Positions 32,986 through 43,719 of a stretch of 55,567 nucleotides of DNA are shown piece after piece (position 1 is the first letter of the stretch; each line of letters begins with the position of its first letter). The notes below the pieces were generated by a model. The model made no database searches, was not told the origin of the DNA, and saw only the letters and a program-made list of their open reading frames with translations. The position numbers were made by a program, and so were the translations under genes. The DNA comes from an uncultured Pelagibacteraceae bacterium (lineage in GTDB: Bacteria; Pseudomonadota; Alphaproteobacteria; Pelagibacterales; Pelagibacteraceae), in assembly GCA_902604055.1 (NCBI GenBank), contig CACKXA010000004.1, positions 1 to 55,567 on the forward strand, read 5' to 3'.

Positions 32986-33426
32986 AGTAAGAAAATCCTT
33001 CTTTCATTGTTTTTTATTTTATTAGGATGTCAATTACAAGAGCCAGCTCAAAATCATGGTATTTTATTTTTAGAAAATAGATCAAATAAACTAATGGTTA
33101 ATAAAAGCAACAAAAATGACGTTCTAAAAATATTTGGGCAACCTCATACAAAAACATTTAATGAGGATGATACATGGATTTATGTTGAAAGGACCTTATC
33201 AAAAGGCAAGTATCATAAGTTAGGACGCCATAAATTAAAGACTAATAATACACTTATTCTGAGTTTTGATAAATATGGGGTTCTAGTTTCAAAAGATTTA
33301 TATGATAAGAACAAAATAAATGAAATACAATTTTCCAAAAAAGAAACTGAAAATAACTTATCTAAAAAAAGTTTTGTTGAGACTTTTTTAAATAGCGTTA
33401 AGAAAAAAATGTACGGAAATAAATAA
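32965..33426 (+). CDS. bamE: BamE/SmpA-like outer-membrane lipoprotein
   Basis: A 153-residue lipoprotein. The signal peptide ends in 'FILLGC', with Cys22 lipidated. 'VNKSNKNDVLKIFGQPHTK' and 'DDTWIYVERTL' match the SmpA/OmlA fold. It assists outer-membrane protein insertion by the BAM complex. The only usable start is ATG 32965, inside the divergent chaperone gene; it converges on hppA with a one-base gap. Confidence 0.86.
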   Translation: MIFYFKHSKKILLSLFFILLGCQLQEPAQNHGILFLENRSNKLMVNKSNKNDVLKIFGQPHTKTFNEDDTWIYVERTLSKGKYHKLGRHKLKTNNTLILSFDKYGVLVSKDLYDKNKINEIQFSKKETENNLSKKSFVETFLNSVKKKMYGNK

Positions 33427-33427
33427 T

Positions 33428-35533
33428 TTAGTGAGCAATTACAGCTAATAATAATAAAGCAACAATATTGGTAATTTTGATCATTGGGTTAACAGCAGGT
33501 CCAGCTGTATCTTTATAAGGATCTCCTACCGTATCTCCAGTCACAGCTGATTTATGTGCTTCGGATCCCTTTCCACCAAAATTTCCATCTTCAATATACT
33601 TTTTTGCATTATCCCAAGCTCCTCCACCAGCAGTCATAGATATAGCCACAAACAGTCCTGTTATTATAACTCCCAATAACATAGCGCCTAAAGACGAAAG
33701 AGCGGCCTCTAAACCACCTATTTGTAAAATTATGAAGTACAATATAATCGGAGATAATACTGGTAATAGTGATGGTACAATCATTTCCTTTATAGCTGCC
33801 TTAGTTAATAGATCAACTAATTTTCCGTAGTCTGGTTTTCTTTTTCCTTTCATAATTCCAGGAATCTTTTTAAATTGTCTTCTGACTTCTATAACAACTG
33901 CACCCCCAGCTCTACCTACAGCTTGCATGCCCATAGAACCAAATAAATAAGGAAGCATTCCTCCTATAAGTAAACCAGCGACAACAAAAGGATTAGATAA
34001 ATCAAATGAAACATCAACACCCTCTAGCGCAGAGTTTTTAACTGTCGAAAAATATTTTATGTCTTCAGTATAAGCAGCAAATAACACTAAAGCACCTAAT
34101 CCTGCTGAACCAATAGCATAACCTTTTGTCACAGCTTTTGTTGTATTCCCTACTGCATCTAAAGCATCTGTTGTTTTTCTCACATTTTTTGGAAGTTTTG
34201 ACATCTCTGCAATTCCACCTGCGTTATCTGTAACTGGTCCGTACGCATCTAATGCCACAACCATTCCTGTAAGAGCTAACATTGAAGTTACTGCTATGGC
34301 AATACCAAAAAGACCTGCTAAACTATTTGTATATAAAATCCCAGCGACAATGATTAAAGCTGGAATAGCTGTAGCTTCCATTGAAATTGCTAGACCTTGA
34401 ATTACGTTAGTTCCATGGCCGGTTGTAGATGATTTAGCAACAGATTTTACTGGTCTATAATTCGTACCTGTATAATATTCTGTTACCCAAATTAGAAAGC
34501 CAGTGATAACAAAACCAACTACTCCGCATATATATAAATCCATACCAGAAAAAATTGCACCAGCATTATTATTGTAGGTGCTTTTTAAACCTACAACTGC
34601 TTCAGTCACTGGATACATGACTATTAAAGAAGTTATTGCTGTAACAATAAATCCTTTATACAAAGCACCCATAATATTTTTACTTTTACCTAATTTTACA
34701 AACCAAGTGCCAATAATTGAAGTTATTATACATGCTCCTCCTATAGCCAATGGGAAAACCATTAAATTATAATCTTGAGGAGAAAATATTGAGGCTAAAA
34801 CCATCGTAGCAACAATTGTAACTGCATAAGTTTCAAATAAATCTGCTGCCATCCCTGCACAATCTCCAACGTTATCGCCTACATTGTCTGCAATTACCGC
34901 TGGATTTCTAGGATCATCTTCTGGAATACCGGCTTCAACTTTACCTACTAAATCAGCTCCTACATCTGCACCTTTTGTAAATATACCGCCGCCTAATCTA
35001 GCAAAAATTGAAATTAATGATGCGCCAAAACCTAAAGCCACAAGAGCGTTAACGATCTCTCTACTATCTACATTTAAATTTATTAATATAATGTAATAAA
35101 TAGTTATCGATAATAAAGCTAAACCTGCAACTAATAAACCTGTGATTGCTCCTGATTTAAAAGCTATGGTCAAGCCAGATTGTAAACTTTTTCTTGAAGC
35201 TTCTGCGGTTCTGACGTTTGCTTTAACTGAAATTAACATTCCAACGTAACCAGCAATACCAGATAAAAATGCTCCAATAAAATATCCTAAACCAACAAGG
35301 TAATTAAAAAAGTATGTAACGATTGCCAATACAATTACTCCAACAACAGCTATTGTTTTATATTGTCTATTTAAGTAAGCTTTAGCTCCTATTTGTATTG
35401 CTTCAGCTATTTCCTGCATTCTAGCATTACCAGGACTAGCAGAGAGTATTTGTCCAGATAATAGATAGCTGTAAGCAACTGCTAAAACACCTGTAAAAGA
35501 TATTAGATATAATAATTCTAAATAATTAATCAT
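33428..35533 (-). CDS. hppA: K+-independent proton-translocating pyrophosphatase
   Basis: A 701-residue protein with about 16 membrane helices. The active-site loop '[18 protein letters not shown]' and '[19 protein letters not shown]' are intact, as is the final '[14 protein letters not shown]'. 'GNTTKA' has Lys where K+-dependent enzymes have Ala, so this is the K+-independent type. It pumps H+ using pyrophosphate. It is single, with an 80-base gap upstream containing no recognised motif. Confidence 0.96.
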   Translation of the reverse strand: MINYLELLYLISFTGVLAVAYSYLLSGQILSASPGNARMQEIAEAIQIGAKAYLNRQYKTIAVVGVIVLAIVTYFFNYLVGLGYFIGAFLSGIAGYVGMLISVKANVRTAEASRKSLQSGLTIAFKSGAITGLLVAGLALLSITIYYIILINLNVDSREIVNALVALGFGASLISIFARLGGGIFTKGADVGADLVGKVEAGIPEDDPRNPAVIADNVGDNVGDCAGMAADLFETYAVTIVATMVLASIFSPQDYNLMVFPLAIGGACIITSIIGTWFVKLGKSKNIMGALYKGFIVTAITSLIVMYPVTEAVVGLKSTYNNNAGAIFSGMDLYICGVVGFVITGFLIWVTEYYTGTNYRPVKSVAKSSTTGHGTNVIQGLAISMEATAIPALIIVAGILYTNSLAGLFGIAIAVTSMLALTGMVVALDAYGPVTDNAGGIAEMSKLPKNVRKTTDALDAVGNTTKAVTKGYAIGSAGLGALVLFAAYTEDIKYFSTVKNSALEGVDVSFDLSNPFVVAGLLIGGMLPYLFGSMGMQAVGRAGGAVVIEVRRQFKKIPGIMKGKRKPDYGKLVDLLTKAAIKEMIVPSLLPVLSPIILYFIILQIGGLEAALSSLGAMLLGVIITGLFVAISMTAGGGAWDNAKKYIEDGNFGGKGSEAHKSAVTGDTVGDPYKDTAGPAVNPMIKITNIVALLLLAVIAH

Positions 35534-35613
35534 TTGTAAAAGCGATATTTGCCAAAAATATGAAAAAAAGGCAAGTTAAACTTACAAAATTTATCAAAGA
35601 TATCGACATTTAG

Positions 35614-36012
35614 TCACTCTTTTCTAATTAACTTGGACAACTTGTCTAAAATAGCATTAAGATAACTAATTTGAGCCTTTTCCAAAAAAAATTCAGAGGC
35701 ACCTACATATTCACTAATAATAACTTTTTTTGGTGTATTATGCTTAAACATAAATTCAAAAACAGCAGAAAAAAGTATTATCTTTAATATTTTATCTGTT
35801 TTTTTTAGGTTTATATCATCTGAAATATTTTTTTCGATCGTTTCCTCTATTAAATCTATTCTTTCTAAAGTACCGGAAACAACGTCTTTTATATATTTTT
35901 TGTATTGATTTTTTGGATAAACAATTTCTTGATCTGGATTTAATAGATATCCATAAATTTTCTGAATAACTTTTACTCTTGGTGAGGAATTATTATCAGT
36001 TTTATGAGTCAT
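35614..36012 (-). CDS. nusB: Transcription antitermination factor NusB
   Basis: A 132-residue helical protein with the typical NusB ending: 'DKILKIILFSAVFEF', 'PKKVIISEYVGASEFF' and 'NAILDKLSKLIR'. It binds boxA RNA with S10 in rRNA antitermination. It overlaps ribH by eleven bases, the conserved ribH-nusB linkage. Confidence 0.92.
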   Translation of the reverse strand: MTHKTDNNSSPRVKVIQKIYGYLLNPDQEIVYPKNQYKKYIKDVVSGTLERIDLIEETIEKNISDDINLKKTDKILKIILFSAVFEFMFKHNTPKKVIISEYVGASEFFLEKAQISYLNAILDKLSKLIRKE

Positions 36013-36439
36013 TTTTTAAAACTTCAATTACAGCATTTGCTGACTCTAAACCCTTGCCTTTTTTGCGAGCCTTATTATTTAGTGCCAATTTTTTATTACC
36101 ACATCTTAGATTCGCTTGTATTTTATTAAGTGCAGTAATAATTCCGTTACCAATAGGTTTTTTATGTTTTATTGATAAATGCATTAAAGCATCAAAAGTA
36201 GATCTTGAGATATATTCAAAATGAGGGGTTTCACCTTTAATTACACAGCCTAAAGCTACAAATCCATCAAATTTTTTAATATTTCTTGAAATAACAACAG
36301 GAATTTCGAATATTCCTGGTACATTTATTATCTTAAAAATTATTTTAGATTTTTTAAGGACGTTTTCAGCATCATTCGTCAAAGATTTTGAGGTTTGTTT
36401 GTAATAATTAGCACAAACTATTAAAACTTTTTTTTTCAT
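36002..36439 (-). CDS. ribH: 6,7-dimethyl-8-ribityllumazine synthase
   Basis: A 145-residue lumazine synthase: 'VPGIFEIPVVISRN', 'GFVALGCVIKGETPHFEYIS' and 'KPIGNGIITALN'. The catalytic His is in 'ETPHFE'. Note that the usual 'GVLT' ahead of the end is 'GIIT'. It condenses the pyrimidine and dihydroxybutanone phosphate. Four-base overlap with ribB. Confidence 0.94.
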   Translation of the reverse strand: MKKKVLIVCANYYKQTSKSLTNDAENVLKKSKIIFKIINVPGIFEIPVVISRNIKKFDGFVALGCVIKGETPHFEYISRSTFDALMHLSIKHKKPIGNGIITALNKIQANLRCGNKKLALNNKARKKGKGLESANAVIEVLKNDS

Positions 36440-37494
36440 TTAATTATTTCTTGTTTTTTTATTTTTAAGCCAAAGCCCTCTAAACCTATTAGCTTTTTTC
36501 TACTTCTAGTTAAAAGTATCATATTTTTAACTTTTAAATCTTTTATTATTTGAGCACCAATACCATAGTATCGTAAGATAACATTATCTTTTTCACTTTT
36601 ATCTATTTTACTGTTATTTATTAATATTAAAGCAAAATTGGAGTATTTTGAAAGGTATTTAAGAGAATTTTTTACCTTAGGATTATTTATCATCGATTTT
36701 GATTTTCCTAATTTACCAGAAATTACTCTTATACGCATTGGTTTATTTAAATTAAAATTACCTTTTTTAATTACAAAATTTTTCGAGTAGTCTAGTTTAT
36801 TTTCATAAATAATGTATTCATACTCACCATATTTTTTATCGCTAATATTTTTTACAGATAATTTGCTAATTAAATTTTCATTTCTCAAACGATAAGCAAT
36901 TAAATCTTCTATTGATGCTATTTTAATCTTATGTTTAAGTGAAAATTTTTTAAGATCTTTTAGTCTAGCCATCCTGCCATCTTCATTCATTACTTCACAT
37001 ATAACTGCACTAGGATTTAAGTTTGAAAGTTTTGATATATCGACCGATGCCTCCGTATGTCCTGCTCTCTCAAGTACACCCCCTGATCTGGCTACTAATG
37101 GAAAAACATGGCCAGGAGAGACAATATCTTTTTTTTTAGTCTTAGGGCTAATAGCAACTTTAATTGTTTTAGCTCTATCATAAGCGGATATACCTGTTGA
37201 TATACCTTTTTTAGCCTCAATAGAGATTGTAAAAGCGGTTTGCATTCTAGACTTATTTGATCGAGACATTAAAGGAAGTTTTAATCGATCAATATGTTTT
37301 TTTGATAAAGCTAAACAAATTAGCCCCCTGCCATGTTTGGCCATAAAATTAATTATTTTTGAATTACACTTGGATCCAGCAACAATTAAATCACCTTCAT
37401 TTTCTCTATCTTTGTCATCTACTAAAATAAACATTTTACCTTTTTTTGCATCTCGCAAAATTTCATTTATTGGTGAAAAAATTTTTTGATTCAT
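36436..37494 (-). CDS. ribB: 3,4-dihydroxy-2-butanone-4-phosphate synthase with degenerate GTP cyclohydrolase II domain (RibBX-like)
   Basis: A 352-residue two-domain protein. The N-terminal RibB part (about 1-205) is complete: 'VDDKDRENEGDL', 'FPLVARSGGVLERAGHTEAS' and 'EVMNEDGRMAR'. The C-terminal half has the GTP cyclohydrolase II outline, ending 'YYGIGAQIIKDL' and 'GLEGFGLKI'. It lacks the zinc cysteines (C-x10-C-x-C) and the Arg-rich catalytic loop. This half is therefore probably inactive, as in RibBX proteins. A separate RibA would be required elsewhere in the genome. Forms the ribD-ribE-ribB-ribH-nusB operon. Confidence 0.9.
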   Translation of the reverse strand: MNQKIFSPINEILRDAKKGKMFILVDDKDRENEGDLIVAGSKCNSKIINFMAKHGRGLICLALSKKHIDRLKLPLMSRSNKSRMQTAFTISIEAKKGISTGISAYDRAKTIKVAISPKTKKKDIVSPGHVFPLVARSGGVLERAGHTEASVDISKLSNLNPSAVICEVMNEDGRMARLKDLKKFSLKHKIKIASIEDLIAYRLRNENLISKLSVKNISDKKYGEYEYIIYENKLDYSKNFVIKKGNFNLNKPMRIRVISGKLGKSKSMINNPKVKNSLKYLSKYSNFALILINNSKIDKSEKDNVILRYYGIGAQIIKDLKVKNMILLTRSRKKLIGLEGFGLKIKKQEIIK

Positions 37495-38094
37495 TTATTT
37501 AGAAAATTTTAAGATGTATTTGCTAAAAATATCTAATTCTATATTAACAATATCCTTACTTTTCAGATTACTCAGATTTGTAAGTTTTAGGGTGTGTGGA
37601 ATTACATTTATTTCAAAATACTTTTTTTTAACTTTTGATATTGTTAAAGACACACCATTTACGGAAATAGATGCTTTCTCTATTAATGATTTATATAAAC
37701 TTTTGTCTTTAAGATCTAATTTAATAATCCATGTTTTGTCTATTATCTTGATATTTATAACCTTTGCAGTCGTGTCAACATGGCCTTGAACATAATGACC
37801 AGAAATTTTTTGACCATGATTTAACGATTTTTCAAGATTTATCTTCTTTCCTTTTTTGGCATACTTAAAATTTGATCTTTTTAATGTTTCTTTTGATAAA
37901 TAAAAAAGAAATGATTTCTTTTTAATCCTAATTAAAGTTAAACATACTCCATCACAACAAACTGACTCCCCAATGTCAGATTTATTAAATTTAATGTTTG
38001 AAGTTATTTCAATTACAAGACTGCCCGTTACATATTTTGAGCTTTTTTGAAAATTTGTAATTACACCCTGACTATAAATTATTCCATTAAACAT
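37495..38094 (-). CDS. ribE: Riboflavin synthase alpha subunit
   Basis: A 199-residue protein made of two lumazine-binding repeats. The N-terminus '[12 protein letters not shown]', then 'GESVCCDGVCLTL' and 'GHYVQGHVDTTAKV' in repeat one and 'SISVNGVSLTIS' in repeat two are diagnostic. It disproportionates two lumazines to riboflavin. It starts eight bases inside ribD and abuts ribB. Confidence 0.95.
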   Translation of the reverse strand: MFNGIIYSQGVITNFQKSSKYVTGSLVIEITSNIKFNKSDIGESVCCDGVCLTLIRIKKKSFLFYLSKETLKRSNFKYAKKGKKINLEKSLNHGQKISGHYVQGHVDTTAKVINIKIIDKTWIIKLDLKDKSLYKSLIEKASISVNGVSLTISKVKKKYFEINVIPHTLKLTNLSNLKSKDIVNIELDIFSKYILKFSK

Positions 38095-39166
38095 TATTTA
38101 CATCTACCTTGTAAAGATTATCACCGTTTAAATTTACTTTAATTCTATTACTTAGTTTAAACTTTTTAATAATTTTGTTCGACGTATTATTTTTACCTCT
38201 AGTTTTTAGTTTCAAATGACTTTGAAATAAATATAAATTAGAGATTAATCCATTTACTAATAAATGGTTTATGAGAATTAAACCACTTTCAACTAAAATT
38301 CTTCCTAAATCAATTTTTTTGAAGTTTTTAAATAACTCCATGAAATCCTCTTTATTATTTAAAGACTTTTTATATATCATTATTATTCTCTTTTTTTTGA
38401 AATAATTATATTTTTTTTTATCTTTTACAGTTGTTACAATATATATTTTTCTTTTATTCTTGCTATTTTTAAAAATTTTTAGATTTTTTTTTATAATCAG
38501 GTTTCTATCTATTATGATTAAGTCAGGTTTATTATTATTGAAACCATTTAAACGACAGTTAAGCATAGAATTGTCACGATTAATAGATTTTGATGTAGAA
38601 ATTATAGCATCATATTCAGACCTAATTAAATGAGCTCTATCTCTTGAAAATATATTTGTAATCCATTTATTTTTCTTATCAATTGTATAATAGTCTTTTG
38701 ATAGTGCTATCTTAGCGTCAACTAAGGGCAGTTCTTCCTTTTTATTTAGAAAATATCCTTGGTAAAAATTACTAAACTTATCTATTTTTTTTTTGTAAAC
38801 TTTTATATTATTTTTGATTAACTTCGATTTAGATTTTTTTGCAGTTCTTTTATCTGTATCGTAAAAAGCAAAATAAACTTTTTTAATTTTTTTTTTTACA
38901 ATTAAATTAACGCAAGGTGGCGTTACACCATAATGTGTACAAGGTTCCATAGTTGTATAAATCGTTGATTTATCAAAATTTTTTTTTGATTTTAATGCAT
39001 TAAACTCTGCATGTGGTCTTCCGTTCACTGAAGTAATGCCAGATGATATTACTGAATTATCTTTTACCACTAAACAGCCAACAGATGGGTTTAGTTTAGT
39101 TTTACCTAAATTTATTTTTGCAATGTTAAAAGCAACTCTAAGGAAGTTATTATGATTTCTTTTCAT
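38087..39166 (-). CDS. ribD: Diaminohydroxyphosphoribosylaminopyrimidine deaminase / reductase
   Basis: A 359-residue bifunctional enzyme. The zinc deaminase part has '[10 protein letters not shown]' and '[15 protein letters not shown]'. The reductase part (about 145-359) has '[12 protein letters not shown]' and '[15 protein letters not shown]'. It performs steps two and three of riboflavin synthesis. It overlaps nrdR by 17 bases, the common nrdR-ribD linkage. Confidence 0.94.
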   Translation of the reverse strand: MKRNHNNFLRVAFNIAKINLGKTKLNPSVGCLVVKDNSVISSGITSVNGRPHAEFNALKSKKNFDKSTIYTTMEPCTHYGVTPPCVNLIVKKKIKKVYFAFYDTDKRTAKKSKSKLIKNNIKVYKKKIDKFSNFYQGYFLNKKEELPLVDAKIALSKDYYTIDKKNKWITNIFSRDRAHLIRSEYDAIISTSKSINRDNSMLNCRLNGFNNNKPDLIIIDRNLIIKKNLKIFKNSKNKRKIYIVTTVKDKKKYNYFKKKRIIMIYKKSLNNKEDFMELFKNFKKIDLGRILVESGLILINHLLVNGLISNLYLFQSHLKLKTRGKNNTSNKIIKKFKLSNRIKVNLNGDNLYKVDVNNV

Positions 39167-39611
39167 CTAAATTGCCTACAAATTGTTCAAAATCTTTTGC
39201 TTCTTTAAAATTTTTATAAACTGAAGCAAAACGAACATAGGCAACTTTATCTAAATTAGATAGACCTTCCATAATAAATTTTCCAATAGTAGGTGTTGGA
39301 ATTTCACTCTCCCCTAGACCTTCTAAGTTTCTTACTATTTTTGAAATAAATTTTTCTATTGTTTCAGAGTCTATAGGTCTTTTTCTTGTTGCAATTCTTA
39401 TTGATTTTGAAATTTTATCTCTATCAAAAGGTTCTCTTTTACCGTTACCTTTGATAACAGTAAGTTCTTGAAACTGCACTCTTTCAAATGTAGTGAATCT
39501 CTCTTTTCTATCACACCCACACAACCTTCTTCTTCTTATTGCAGTACCATCTTCTGTAGGCCTGGAGTCTACAACAGAGGTATCTTTTTCTCTACAAAAT
39601 GGACAAAGCAT
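39150..39611 (-). CDS. nrdR: Transcriptional repressor NrdR
   Basis: A 153-residue protein if started at ATG 39611, where the zinc ribbon '[17 protein letters not shown]' begins; the frame runs 19 codons further upstream but that part is hydrophobic, unlike NrdR. The second zinc pair lies in '[19 protein letters not shown]', and the ATP-cone follows. It represses ribonucleotide reductase genes with ATP/dATP. It lies 16 bases after glyA. Confidence 0.95.
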   Translation of the reverse strand: MLCPFCREKDTSVVDSRPTEDGTAIRRRRLCGCDRKERFTTFERVQFQELTVIKGNGKREPFDRDKISKSIRIATRKRPIDSETIEKFISKIVRNLEGLGESEIPTPTIGKFIMEGLSNLDKVAYVRFASVYKNFKEAKDFEQFVGNLDEKKS

Positions 39612-39627
39612 AGTATTTTTATTAAAA

Positions 39628-40929
39628 TTAATTACTATATATAGGAAAAGCAGAACAAAGATCAACAACCTCTTTTTGAACCTCTTTTTCTATTTTAGTG
39701 TTATTTGCACCATTTTGGCTCAATCCCTTAACTACTTTTGTAATTAAGTCAGCAACTATTGTAAATTCTTTAGGGCCAAAACCTCTTGTTGTGCAAGCTG
39801 GTGTTCCTAACCGTATTCCTGAAGTTATCATTGGACTCTGAGTATCAAATGGAATTCCATTTTTATTACAAGTTATATTTGACCTAACTAAAGAAGCTTC
39901 GGCATCTTTACCTGTTACATTAAAATCTCTTAAATCAAGTAACATCAAATGAGTGTCCGTACCTCCTGAAAAGATTTTAAAACCATTTTTTGATAATCTT
40001 TCTGAAAGAATTTTAGCATTATTTATCACATTTTTTGAATAAGATTTGAATTCATTAGATAGTGCTTCTTTAAAACAAACAGCTTTAGCAGCTATAACAT
40101 GCATTAAAGGGCCACCTTGAAGACCTGGAAAGATCGCACTATTAAATTTCTTTATTAAATCTTCTTTATTAGTAAGAATAATTCCTCCTCTTGGACCACG
40201 CAAAACTTTATGAGTAGTAGAGGTAACTACATCAGCATATTTTATTGGATTAGGATAAACTCCTCCAGCAACTAAACCTGAAAAATGAGCCATATCAACT
40301 AGAAAATAAGCGTTAACTTTATCGCAAATCTCTCTAAATCTTTTAAAGTCTATAACCCTTGAGTAAGCACTTCCCCCAGCAATAATCAGTTTAGGTTTGT
40401 TTTCTAAAGCTAATCTTTCTACATTATCATAATCAATAAGCCCTGTATCTTTGTTAACATCGTAATGTATAGCATTGAACCATTTACCCGATTGAGCAGG
40501 TTTTGCTCCATGAGTAAGATGACCACCAGAATTTAGACTCATACCTAATATAGTGTCTCCAGGTTTAATAAGAGCTAAGTAAACTGCACCATTTGCTTGA
40601 GCTCCAGAATGAGGTTGAACATTAGCATAGTTACAATTAAATAACTTTTTAGCCCTTTCAATAGCAAGCATTTCGGATAAATCAACATGTTCGCATCCAC
40701 CGTAGTATCTTTTTCCTGGATAGCCTTCAGCATATTTATTAGTCAGAACTGATCCTTGTGCTTCTAAAACTGCTTTAGAAACAATATTTTCTGAGGCAAT
40801 AAGTTCAATATGATTCTGTTGTCTTATAAATTCGTTTTTAACAGATTCATAAAGTTCTTTGTCTGATTCTTTTAAACCAATACTAAAAAAATTATTAATG
40901 AACTTTTCGAATTTTATTGCTGTGGACAT
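39628..40929 (-). CDS. glyA: Serine hydroxymethyltransferase
   Basis: A 433-residue PLP enzyme. '[19 protein letters not shown]', '[15 protein letters not shown]', '[12 protein letters not shown]' and the PLP lysine in '[15 protein letters not shown]' are present. It interconverts serine and glycine with tetrahydrofolate, supplying the cofactor that DmdA methylates. Adjacent to rpiB and nrdR, as often in alphaproteobacteria. Confidence 0.97.
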   Translation of the reverse strand: MSTAIKFEKFINNFFSIGLKESDKELYESVKNEFIRQQNHIELIASENIVSKAVLEAQGSVLTNKYAEGYPGKRYYGGCEHVDLSEMLAIERAKKLFNCNYANVQPHSGAQANGAVYLALIKPGDTILGMSLNSGGHLTHGAKPAQSGKWFNAIHYDVNKDTGLIDYDNVERLALENKPKLIIAGGSAYSRVIDFKRFREICDKVNAYFLVDMAHFSGLVAGGVYPNPIKYADVVTSTTHKVLRGPRGGIILTNKEDLIKKFNSAIFPGLQGGPLMHVIAAKAVCFKEALSNEFKSYSKNVINNAKILSERLSKNGFKIFSGGTDTHLMLLDLRDFNVTGKDAEASLVRSNITCNKNGIPFDTQSPMITSGIRLGTPACTTRGFGPKEFTIVADLITKVVKGLSQNGANNTKIEKEVQKEVVDLCSAFPIYSN

Positions 40930-40930
40930 A

Positions 40931-41368
40931 CTATATCTTTTTAATTCTTCTTAAATGCCTTCCTCCTTCAAATTTCGTTTCTATAAATATAGAAACTAAT
41001 TTAAGAGCATCTTTTTTATTAGTTAATCTCGAACCTAAAGATATAATATTAGCATTATTATGTTGTCTAGACAATCTTGTTGATCTTAGATTATAGCAAA
41101 CAGCAGCTCTAATACCTTTCATTTTATTAGCACTTATTGCCATTCCGGTGCCTGACCCGCAAACCAAAATCCCAATATCACTTTTTTTTGATTTAATTCT
41201 ATTAGAAACTTTTTTAGCAAAGTCAGGATAGTCCACTGAGTCATTATTAAGTGGTCCTAAATCAATTATAGAGATATTCTTGCTGATTAAATAATCCATG
41301 ATATGCGACTTTAAGCTAAAACCCGCGTGATCTGAAGCAATACAAAATTTTTTGAATATCGGTTTCAA
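40931..41368 (-). CDS. rpiB: Ribose-5-phosphate isomerase B
   Basis: A 145-residue enzyme: '[11 protein letters not shown]', '[12 protein letters not shown]' and '[22 protein letters not shown]' carry the active-site Cys, and '[14 protein letters not shown]' is typical. It isomerises ribose-5-phosphate and ribulose-5-phosphate. One base from glyA. Confidence 0.95.
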   Translation of the reverse strand: MKPIFKKFCIASDHAGFSLKSHIMDYLISKNISIIDLGPLNNDSVDYPDFAKKVSNRIKSKKSDIGILVCGSGTGMAISANKMKGIRAAVCYNLRSTRLSRQHNNANIISLGSRLTNKKDALKLVSIFIETKFEGGRHLRRIKKI

Positions 41369-41967
41369 TTTTTCTTAAAAGGATTTTCTAATACACATGC
41401 AACTAAGTGAATTCTTGATTGCTCTCCACCATTAAAAAAATTGTGGTATTTTGTATTATTTGTTATTGTAACATTTCCATCAGCTGGTAAATGTTTAGCA
41501 ATATTTTCTATCACCATAGAACATCCTAAATTAGTTATTATGGGTATATGAAGTCTCGGTTCTGGATCTTTATGCCAGCTTAATGTTGACCTAGGTTCTT
41601 TTAGGAGCAATCTAACTCTACCTAGTTTAAATTTTTTTTTAAGTGTATTATAAACTTCGTTAAAATAAGTATTTTCAAACTCTGGCAAAATTTGAGTATA
41701 CTTAGACTCATCTATCGGAACATCCCTCGCAACTTCTTTCCCTTTTTCATCAGGTATAGTCCAATAAATACCTCTTATATTGTTTCCTTTAATAGAACCT
41801 TCATCATTTGGAATTTGATTTAAGGGTATAGCGCCAAAATTAGTTACACCATTAGGTGATTTGAAACCTTTTTTCTTTAAAATAGTATCTAAATCCAACC
41901 TTAATTTTTTTATATCAAATTTAAGATTAGGTACTTGGTAAAAATCTGTAAAATTTAGGTGTGCCAT
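41365..41967 (-). CDS. Aspartyl/asparaginyl beta-hydroxylase-like Fe(II)/2-oxoglutarate oxygenase
   Basis: A 200-residue protein of the Asp/Asn hydroxylase type. 'SWHKDPEPRLHIPI' gives His132 and Asp134 of the iron-binding triad. His175 in 'TKYHNFF' and Arg185 in 'EQSRIHLV' complete the metal and 2-oxoglutarate site. Its four-base overlap with rpiB puts it in the rpiB-glyA unit, though a link is not obvious. The substrate could be a protein side chain or a free amino acid. Confidence 0.72.
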   Translation of the reverse strand: MAHLNFTDFYQVPNLKFDIKKLRLDLDTILKKKGFKSPNGVTNFGAIPLNQIPNDEGSIKGNNIRGIYWTIPDEKGKEVARDVPIDESKYTQILPEFENTYFNEVYNTLKKKFKLGRVRLLLKEPRSTLSWHKDPEPRLHIPIITNLGCSMVIENIAKHLPADGNVTITNNTKYHNFFNGGEQSRIHLVACVLENPFKKN

Positions 41968-42046
41968 AATTCTCTTTTATAATTACTTTAAATTTATTTA
42001 TAATATATCATTTGTCGCATCAAATAAAATTTAATAGTTTAAATAA

Positions 42047-43042
42047 ATGAAGATTTTAGGAAAATTTCCCAGCACTAGATTGCGAAGAGTTCGCAACTCT
42101 GAATGGATGAGAAAATTAATTTCTGAAAATCATCTTAGCACAAATGATTTGATTTTACCTATTTTTGTAAGAGAAGGAAAAAATAAGATTGAAAAGATAA
42201 AATCAATGCCTGGTATTAACAGATATACAGTAGACAAATTAGGACTAATAATTAAAAAAGCAAAAAAGCTAAAAATACCTATGATTGCAATTTTTCCTAA
42301 CACACCAAAAAATAAAAAAAATAGTGAAGGTAGTGAAGCATTAAGTGAAAACAACCTAGTTTGTAGATCGTTAAGGTTTATTAAAAAGAGATTTCCAAAA
42401 ATAGGCGTTATGTGTGATGTTGCGTTAGATCCTTACACAACTCATGGGCATGATGGTATAATTAGAAAAGGTAGAATTGATAATGATGAAACAATTAAAA
42501 CTTTAGTAAAGCAATCCTTACTGCAAGCTAAATTTGGCTGTGATGTTATTGCTCCGTCTGATATGATGGATGGAAGAATAGGTGCAATTAGAAAAGCTTT
42601 AGACAAAAACAACTTTCAAAATGTTTGTATACTCTCTTATTCAGCAAAGTACGCTTCAAATTTTTACGGACCTTTTAGAGATGCTGTTGGATCTAAAAAT
42701 AATTTAAAGTCTGATAAAAAAACTTATCAAATGGACTATAAAAATTCAAATGAAGCATTAAGAGAAATTGGTTTAGATATAAAAGAAGGGGCTGACATAG
42801 TAATGATCAAACCTGGTATGCCCTATTTGGATATAATAAAAAATATCAAAGATAAGTTTAAGATTCCAGTATTTGCATACCAAGTATCAGGAGAATATAG
42901 TTTATTAAAAAATGGTATTAAAATGAATTTAATAAAAGATGAAGCAATAATGGAGAGTCTAGTTGCCTTCAAAAGAGCTGGCGCTTCAGCAATTATCACT
43001 TACTTTGCTCTTGAAATAGCGAAAAAATTGAAGACTTTTTAG
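42047..43042 (+). CDS. hemB: Delta-aminolevulinic acid dehydratase (porphobilinogen synthase)
   Basis: A 331-residue enzyme: 'RRVRNSEWMRKLISE', 'CDVALDPYTTHGHDG', 'SDMMDGRIGAIR' and the Schiff-base lysine region 'LSYSAKYASNFYGPFRDA', with the second Lys in 'VMIKPGMPYLD'. The metal loop is ALDPY-type rather than the cysteine-rich zinc type, so it is probably Mg-dependent. It starts tetrapyrrole synthesis and converges on recO, with overlapping stop codons. Confidence 0.96.
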   Translation: MKILGKFPSTRLRRVRNSEWMRKLISENHLSTNDLILPIFVREGKNKIEKIKSMPGINRYTVDKLGLIIKKAKKLKIPMIAIFPNTPKNKKNSEGSEALSENNLVCRSLRFIKKRFPKIGVMCDVALDPYTTHGHDGIIRKGRIDNDETIKTLVKQSLLQAKFGCDVIAPSDMMDGRIGAIRKALDKNNFQNVCILSYSAKYASNFYGPFRDAVGSKNNLKSDKKTYQMDYKNSNEALREIGLDIKEGADIVMIKPGMPYLDIIKNIKDKFKIPVFAYQVSGEYSLLKNGIKMNLIKDEAIMESLVAFKRAGASAIITYFALEIAKKLKTF

Positions 43043-43719
43043 TTAAAATAACTTTCTAAAATCACTCTTGATTTGGGAAACATTAATTTGTTAGGTAAAT
43101 AAAATTTATTAAGAAAAACACTTCTTGTAAAAAATAATGATTTTCTTATTACCTCATTAGTTATTTTGTTTGGAATTTTTTGTTTAATCAAATAATTTGG
43201 GACCTCATAATTAAATTCGTCAATTCTTATTTTTTTATAATCAGTTATATTGTCAGAGATATTATTAAAATCTTTAAGATTAGTATCATAACCAAGTTCT
43301 TTAATAAGATTAATTTCAAAAAAAATATAAGTTAAAATCCAATTATCAAGATGTAAATTATCTAAAAACTTTTCAAAAGATTTATATAAAATTTTATATG
43401 GTTGAGATTCTGGCAAAAGAGAATTCATTAATGAACAAATAGAAATTAATGCAGACGTTTTTTCTTTGTCGTTAAAATAATTTGGTGAAATAGGTTGAAT
43501 CAGTTCAGTCTTAAAATATCCAATCTTATTTTCATTTTTGACATTATTTGAAACATAAAGCTTATTAGAAATCTGCAAATAATTTCTAATTTTTCTTGAG
43601 TTACCACCATAAACAATACCACTTACTCTACCTTTATTAGATGTAAAAACATTTATTATATTCGCATTTTCTCTAAATTTTCTTTTTGACAAAAGAAAAC
43701 ATTCATCTTCCCAATTCAT
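43039..43719 (-). CDS. recO: DNA repair protein RecO
   Basis: A 226-residue protein with the OB fold start 'EDECFLLSKRKFRENANIINVFT', 'GRVSGIVYGG' and helices after it. It loads RecA with RecR. The position after rnc identifies it. Divergent but consistent in length. It overlaps rnc by four bases. Confidence 0.88.
   Translation of the reverse strand: MNWEDECFLLSKRKFRENANIINVFTSNKGRVSGIVYGGNSRKIRNYLQISNKLYVSNNVKNENKIGYFKTELIQPISPNYFNDKEKTSALISICSLMNSLLPESQPYKILYKSFEKFLDNLHLDNWILTYIFFEINLIKELGYDTNLKDFNNISDNITDYKKIRIDEFNYEVPNYLIKQKIPNKITNEVIRKSLFFTRSVFLNKFYLPNKLMFPKSRVILESYFN

Noticed and set aside
39612-39668. Longer NrdR with a hydrophobic N-terminal extension
   Set aside because: NrdR begins with the zinc ribbon at MLCPFC; the extra 19 codons are unlike the family and run into the end of glyA.
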